Origin: ZC4RG30 sp031424095
GTDB taxonomy: Bacteria > Pseudomonadota > Gammaproteobacteria > Steroidobacterales > Steroidobacteraceae
Direction: 5' to 3'
NCBI GenBank assembly: GCA_031424095.1
Contig: JANPGU010000213.1
Coordinates: forward strand, 1-15,955
Length of the DNA: 15,955 bases
Positions within the stretch are counted from its first letter, which is position 1, and each line of letters starts with the position of its first letter. A model generated the notes under the pieces. It had not been told where the DNA came from and ran no database searches. It worked only from the letters and a program-made list of their open reading frames with translations. This document shows, piece by piece, positions 12,871 through 15,955 of the stretch. The position numbers and the translations under genes were made by a program.

Positions 12871-15552
12871 ATGTCGTCAACCCGGCAGGTCTTGCCAGTT
12901 GATCCTGGCGCCTCGGATGTGTTTTCCAGTGCAGTCTGGTCCTCGCGCAAAGGCGCTGGGCTGGGGCTGGACGTGGAGTGCACCAAGGCCGCGGTCGACC
13001 TGCAGAACCTCTCCGAACGCACCTCCGAGTCTGTCATCGCAACCGCGCTCGAGACCCTGCGACGCGCTACGGGCGCCGATCTGGCCTTCATGGCCCTGCT
13101 GGATGAACCCGGCCAACACTTCGCCAGCACGACCTCCGCACGCGGCGAGGCGGTGGTCTGCGACCCGTCCGCCCTCAAGGGCGTCGAGCTCGCGCAATTC
13201 CCCTTTCTGGCCTCGCGTTTCGAACATCTGCGGCTGACGGAGTATCGCGACACCGCCCAGCCGGGCCGCGAGGATCCGGCCGAGGCGGCCAGGCTGGCCG
13301 CGCTGGGCTTCAGCTCGATGCTGGTGGTGGCGCTGCATATGCAGCAGCGTCCCAAGGGCCTGCTGGCCATCGGGCGCGTACAGGGGCGTGGACCCTGGGA
13401 TGTGAATTATCAGCTGCTGCTGAAACTCATCGGCACCAGTCTCGCCACCGGCCTGGAACGCCTGTCAATGACGGCCCAGCTCATCGAGCTGACCGAGCGC
13501 AACGCGCTGATCGACGCCGCCTCCAACGAGGGGCTGTGGGATTTCAACTTCGACAACAACCGGCTGTATGTGTCGCCGCGCTGGAAGGCGATGATGGGCT
13601 TTGCCCATCTGGGTCCCGACGACATCGTCGACTGGCGGGGCATGGTGCATCCGGACGATCTGTCGCGCGTGCAGGACGCGATGTTCAAGCATGTTTCCGG
13701 GGCGCTGCCGATTTTCGAAAGCACGCACCGCATGCGTCACTGCAATGGCGACTACCGCTGGGTGATCAGTCGCGCCAAGGGCCGCATCGATGGCGCAGGA
13801 CGGCTGCAGCGCCTCATCGGCGTGGAGCTCGATGTCACCGAGCGCAAGATGTATGAAGAAGCGCTGTTCCGCGAGAAGGAAAGCGCGCAGATCACGCTGC
13901 AGGCCATCGGCGACGGCGTGATCACCACCGATGCCGATTCCATCATCGACTACATCAATCCGGTGGCCGAGACGCTCACTGGCTGGCGTCTGGAAGATGC
14001 CATGGGCCGCAATGTCGACGAAGTGTTCCGCGCGTTTCATGAGGAAACCTGCGAGCCGCTGGAAAATCCGCTGACGGGTTCGATCCGGCGCGTACGGCCG
14101 ATCAAGTCCACGCGACCGGTGCTGATGATCCGCCGCGATGGCAATGAACTGTATGTGGAAAGCACGGCGGCCCCGATCCGTGACGGACAGGGCAAGGTCT
14201 GCGGTGCGGTGCTGGTGTTCCATGACGTGAGCGAGAGCCGCGAGCTGAACCGCAAGCTGTCGTATCACGCCAGCCACGACCCGCTCACCGGCCTTGTGAA
14301 CCGCCGCGAATTCGAGAGCCGCATCGAGCGCTGCCTGAAGAGCGCGCGCGCGCAGGAAGGTTCTTACGCGCTCTGCCATCTGGACATCGACCAGTTCAAG
14401 ATGATCAACGATTCCTGCGGTCACTCCGCGGGCGATACGCTGCTCGGGCATATCGGCGCGCTGCTGAAATCGAAGATCCGCTGGCGCGACACGCTGTCGC
14501 GCCTGGGTGGCGACGAATACGGCGTGCTGCTGGAAAGCAGCACACTGGAAGACGCGCTGCGCACGGCCGAGGTGATGCGCGAGGCGGTCAAGAATTTCCG
14601 CTTCGAATGGGATGATCGCGTATTCAAGCTCAGCGCCAGCGTCGGCGTGGTGCCGATCACGGCCGACAATGAAGACGTGGCGTCGATTCTCTCCGCCGCC
14701 GAAGGCGCCTGCGCCGCGGCCAAGGAGCAGGGCCGCAACCGCGTGCACAGCTTCGCCGAGAACGACATCGAATTGATGCGCCGCCGCCGCGAGACGCAGT
14801 GGGCGGCCCGCATCAGCGCGGCGCTGGACGAAGGCCGCTTCGAGCTGTATCGCATGCCCATCATGCCGCTGCAGGCCAAGGAAGTGGGTGAGCACTACGA
14901 GATCCTGGTCCGCATGCGCGACGAGGCCGGCAAGATCATCTCGCCGGACCACTTCATTGCCGCGGCCGAACGCTACAACATCATGCCGGCCATCGACCGC
15001 TGGGTGATCGAGAACACGCTGCGCTGGCTGGTGTCGGAAGCCGACGAGCGCGAGCGCCTGCTGATGTGCGCCATCAACCTGTCAGGACAGAGCCTGGGCG
15101 ACGACAAGTTCCTGCCCTTCGTCATCGAGCAGTTCGAGAAGAGCGGGCTGGATGCGTCGAAGATCTGCTTCGAAATCACCGAAACTTCGGCAGTGGCCAG
15201 CTTCTCGCAGGCCAATCGCTTCATCAAGTCGCTGAAGGAGCTGGGCTGCAAGTTCTCGCTCGACGACTTCGGCACCGGCATGTCCTCGTTTGGTTACCTG
15301 AAGCACTTCCCGGTCGACTACCTCAAGATCGACGGCAGTTTCGTGCGCGGCATTCTCACCGATCCCATCGATCGCGAGATGGTGCGCTCGATCAATGAAA
15401 TCGGTCACCTGACCGGCAAGCTCGTGATCGCGGAGTTCGCCGAGAATCAGGAAATCATCCAGACGCTGGCCAGCCTGGGCGTGGACTACGCCCAGGGCTA
15501 CGGCATCGCGCAGCCCAGCCGGCTGAGCAAGACCCCCGCACCCGGCGGCTGA
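12871..15552 (+). CDS. GAF-PAS-PAS-GGDEF-EAL cyclic-di-GMP turnover protein
   Basis: The protein has 893 residues with no membrane helix, so it is probably cytosolic. Domains in order: GAF (about 54-198), PAS with the following PAC region (about 208-326), second PAS (about 338-455), GGDEF (about 465-630) and EAL (about 645-885). The cyclase motif is GGDEY (546-550) with metal ligand Asp505. An RxxD inhibitory site (Arg537, Asp540) lies five residues before it. The phosphodiesterase half has EIL in place of EAL (677-679), Asn736, Glu768/Glu771, DDFGTG (798-803), KIDG (819-822), and AEFAE with Glu855 and Glu858. Both halves look intact, so it could make and break cyclic-di-GMP under GAF/PAS control. 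The signal is unknown. AGGGGA (12854-12859) is the likely ribosome site. The 141-base gap upstream holds an AT-rich patch (12760-12775) but no convincing promoter. Confidence 0.93.
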   Translation: MSSTRQVLPVDPGASDVFSSAVWSSRKGAGLGLDVECTKAAVDLQNLSERTSESVIATALETLRRATGADLAFMALLDEPGQHFASTTSARGEAVVCDPSALKGVELAQFPFLASRFEHLRLTEYRDTAQPGREDPAEAARLAALGFSSMLVVALHMQQRPKGLLAIGRVQGRGPWDVNYQLLLKLIGTSLATGLERLSMTAQLIELTERNALIDAASNEGLWDFNFDNNRLYVSPRWKAMMGFAHLGPDDIVDWRGMVHPDDLSRVQDAMFKHVSGALPIFESTHRMRHCNGDYRWVISRAKGRIDGAGRLQRLIGVELDVTERKMYEEALFREKESAQITLQAIGDGVITTDADSIIDYINPVAETLTGWRLEDAMGRNVDEVFRAFHEETCEPLENPLTGSIRRVRPIKSTRPVLMIRRDGNELYVESTAAPIRDGQGKVCGAVLVFHDVSESRELNRKLSYHASHDPLTGLVNRREFESRIERCLKSARAQEGSYALCHLDIDQFKMINDSCGHSAGDTLLGHIGALLKSKIRWRDTLSRLGGDEYGVLLESSTLEDALRTAEVMREAVKNFRFEWDDRVFKLSASVGVVPITADNEDVASILSAAEGACAAAKEQGRNRVHSFAENDIELMRRRRETQWAARISAALDEGRFELYRMPIMPLQAKEVGEHYEILVRMRDEAGKIISPDHFIAAAERYNIMPAIDRWVIENTLRWLVSEADERERLLMCAINLSGQSLGDDKFLPFVIEQFEKSGLDASKICFEITETSAVASFSQANRFIKSLKELGCKFSLDDFGTGMSSFGYLKHFPVDYLKIDGSFVRGILTDPIDREMVRSINEIGHLTGKLVIAEFAENQEIIQTLASLGVDYAQGYGIAQPSRLSKTPAPGG

Positions 15553-15558
15553 GGCCGG
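15542..15558 (+). terminator. Small hairpin spanning the GGDEF-EAL stop codon
   Basis: CCGGC (15542-15546) pairs with GCCGG (15554-15558). The seven-base loop holds the TGA (15550-15552). At only five bp in GC-rich DNA it could be chance. No T-run follows. Confidence 0.22.
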
Positions 15559-15605
15559 CAGTGTTCTGAAAGCTGCGTCTGTTGTGGCTGCCAACTCATG
15601 CGAAG

Positions 15606-15634
15606 TTCGGCATAATTCTGGTTGGCCTTATAAA
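15606..15634 (+). promoter_or_regulatory. Possible sigma-70 promoter for the ammonium transporter
   Basis: TATAAA (15629-15634) sits in an AT-rich patch, 17 bases after TTCGGC (15606-15611), a poor -35. No clear sigma-54 -24/-12 pair was seen in the 103-base gap, although nitrogen genes often use one. Weak evidence. Confidence 0.25.
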
Positions 15635-15645
15635 TAGAAACTTCC

Positions 15646-15650
15646 GGGGG
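15646..15650 (+). promoter_or_regulatory. Ribosome binding site that supports a TTG start for Amt
   Basis: GGGGG lies five bases before the TTG at 15656 and 17 bases before the in-frame GTG at 15668. The TTG is therefore the better start. Confidence 0.5.
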
Positions 15651-15655
15651 CGACC

Positions 15656-15955
15656 TTGACGACACCCGTGCTGAGCGGTGCTGACACCGCGTGGATCCTT
15701 GCCGCCACCGCACTGGTGCTGTTCATGACCCTGCCGGGACTGGCGCTTTTCTACAGCGGCCTGGTCAGGGTCAAGAACGCGCTGTCGATCCTGGTGCAGT
15801 GCTTTGCCATCACCAGCGTCGCCTCCGTGCTGTGGTTTGCGGTCGGCTACGGCCTCACCTTCGGCAATGGCGGCAGCCTGCAGGGGTTCATTGGCAGTTT
15901 CGACCGGGCACTCTTCGGTGGCATGACCCGCGATTCGCTGGTGTGCACCATTCCG
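15656..15955 (+). CDS. amt: Ammonium transporter Amt, 5' part only
   Basis: One hundred codons are visible and the gene runs off the window. After a short N-terminus (TTPVLSGADTAW) comes a first membrane helix. It is followed by MTLPGLALFYSGLVRVKN, the signature of the Amt/MEP family start, then a second helix (SILVQCFAITSVASVLWFAV) and GYGLTFG. The protein should conduct ammonium or ammonia across the inner membrane. The residues that form the pore (twin His, Phe gate) lie beyond the window. No signal peptide is seen before the first helix. The start is TTG, supported by a G-rich ribosome site; GTG at 15668 is the alternative. In many proteobacteria glnK precedes amtB in one operon. Here the upstream gene is the cyclic-di-GMP protein, so any PII partner must be elsewhere or downstream. 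Confidence 0.9.
   Translation, partial: MTTPVLSGADTAWILAATALVLFMTLPGLALFYSGLVRVKNALSILVQCFAITSVASVLWFAVGYGLTFGNGGSLQGFIGSFDRALFGGMTRDSLVCTIP

Noticed and set aside
14341..14354. Alternating CG run that could form Z-DNA
   Set aside because: It encodes ordinary residues (SARAQ) of the GGDEF domain, and short CG runs are expected at this base composition.
13465..14952. Minus-strand open frame of 495 codons opposite the GGDEF-EAL gene
   Set aside because: No recognisable motif, odd His/Ala-rich composition, and the sense strand encodes four clear domains over the same bases.

Overview
The window is one stretch of a GC-rich Gram-negative chromosome. It carries a type IV pilin of the PilE kind, an outer-membrane-type lipoprotein, an LpxL/HtrB-like acyltransferase, c-type cytochromes and a GAF-PAS-GGDEF-EAL regulator. 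Together these point to a gammaproteobacterium, perhaps Nevskiales, Steroidobacterales or Xanthomonadales; the order-level guess is inference only. No rRNA, tRNA, CRISPR array, insertion sequence or phage gene was seen, and no gene-free gap exceeds about 140 bases.

Layout. (1) 1-359: 3' end of a pilE-like minor pilin, probably the end of a pilin operon. (2) 489-2741: lipoprotein that fuses a PQQ-type glucose/sorbosone dehydrogenase propeller to a di-heme cytochrome domain. Converging on it are a small class I cytochrome c (2766-3164, minus) and an aromatic aldehyde dehydrogenase of the salicylaldehyde/vanillin type (3256-4710, minus). (3) 4790-12729: a lipid and glycolipid region. An LpxL-like acyltransferase (4790-5677, plus) converges on a minus-strand pair, cytochrome P450 (7632-8960) followed by a fatty acyl-AMP ligase with a fused carrier domain (5665-7635). 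Head to head with the P450 is a tight plus-strand operon: DUF374-type acyltransferase, ArnT-like GT39 glycosyltransferase, GtrA-like flippase and GtrB/DPM1-like polyprenyl-phosphate glycosyltransferase. (4) 12871-15552: an 893-residue cyclic-di-GMP turnover protein. (5) 15656-end: N-terminal 100 codons of an Amt ammonium transporter.

How they may work together. The most interesting region is 4.8-12.7 kb. One operon can activate a fatty acid, hold it on a fused carrier protein and oxidise it. Two different membrane acyltransferases could deliver acyl chains. A three-part polyprenyl-phosphate sugar system could glycosylate a lipid or polymer on the outer face of the inner membrane. A joint role in making a modified surface glycolipid is a hypothesis; the separate family assignments are much firmer. 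Hairpins without a clear U-tract sit at or just past nearly every operon end, and several of them span the stop codon.
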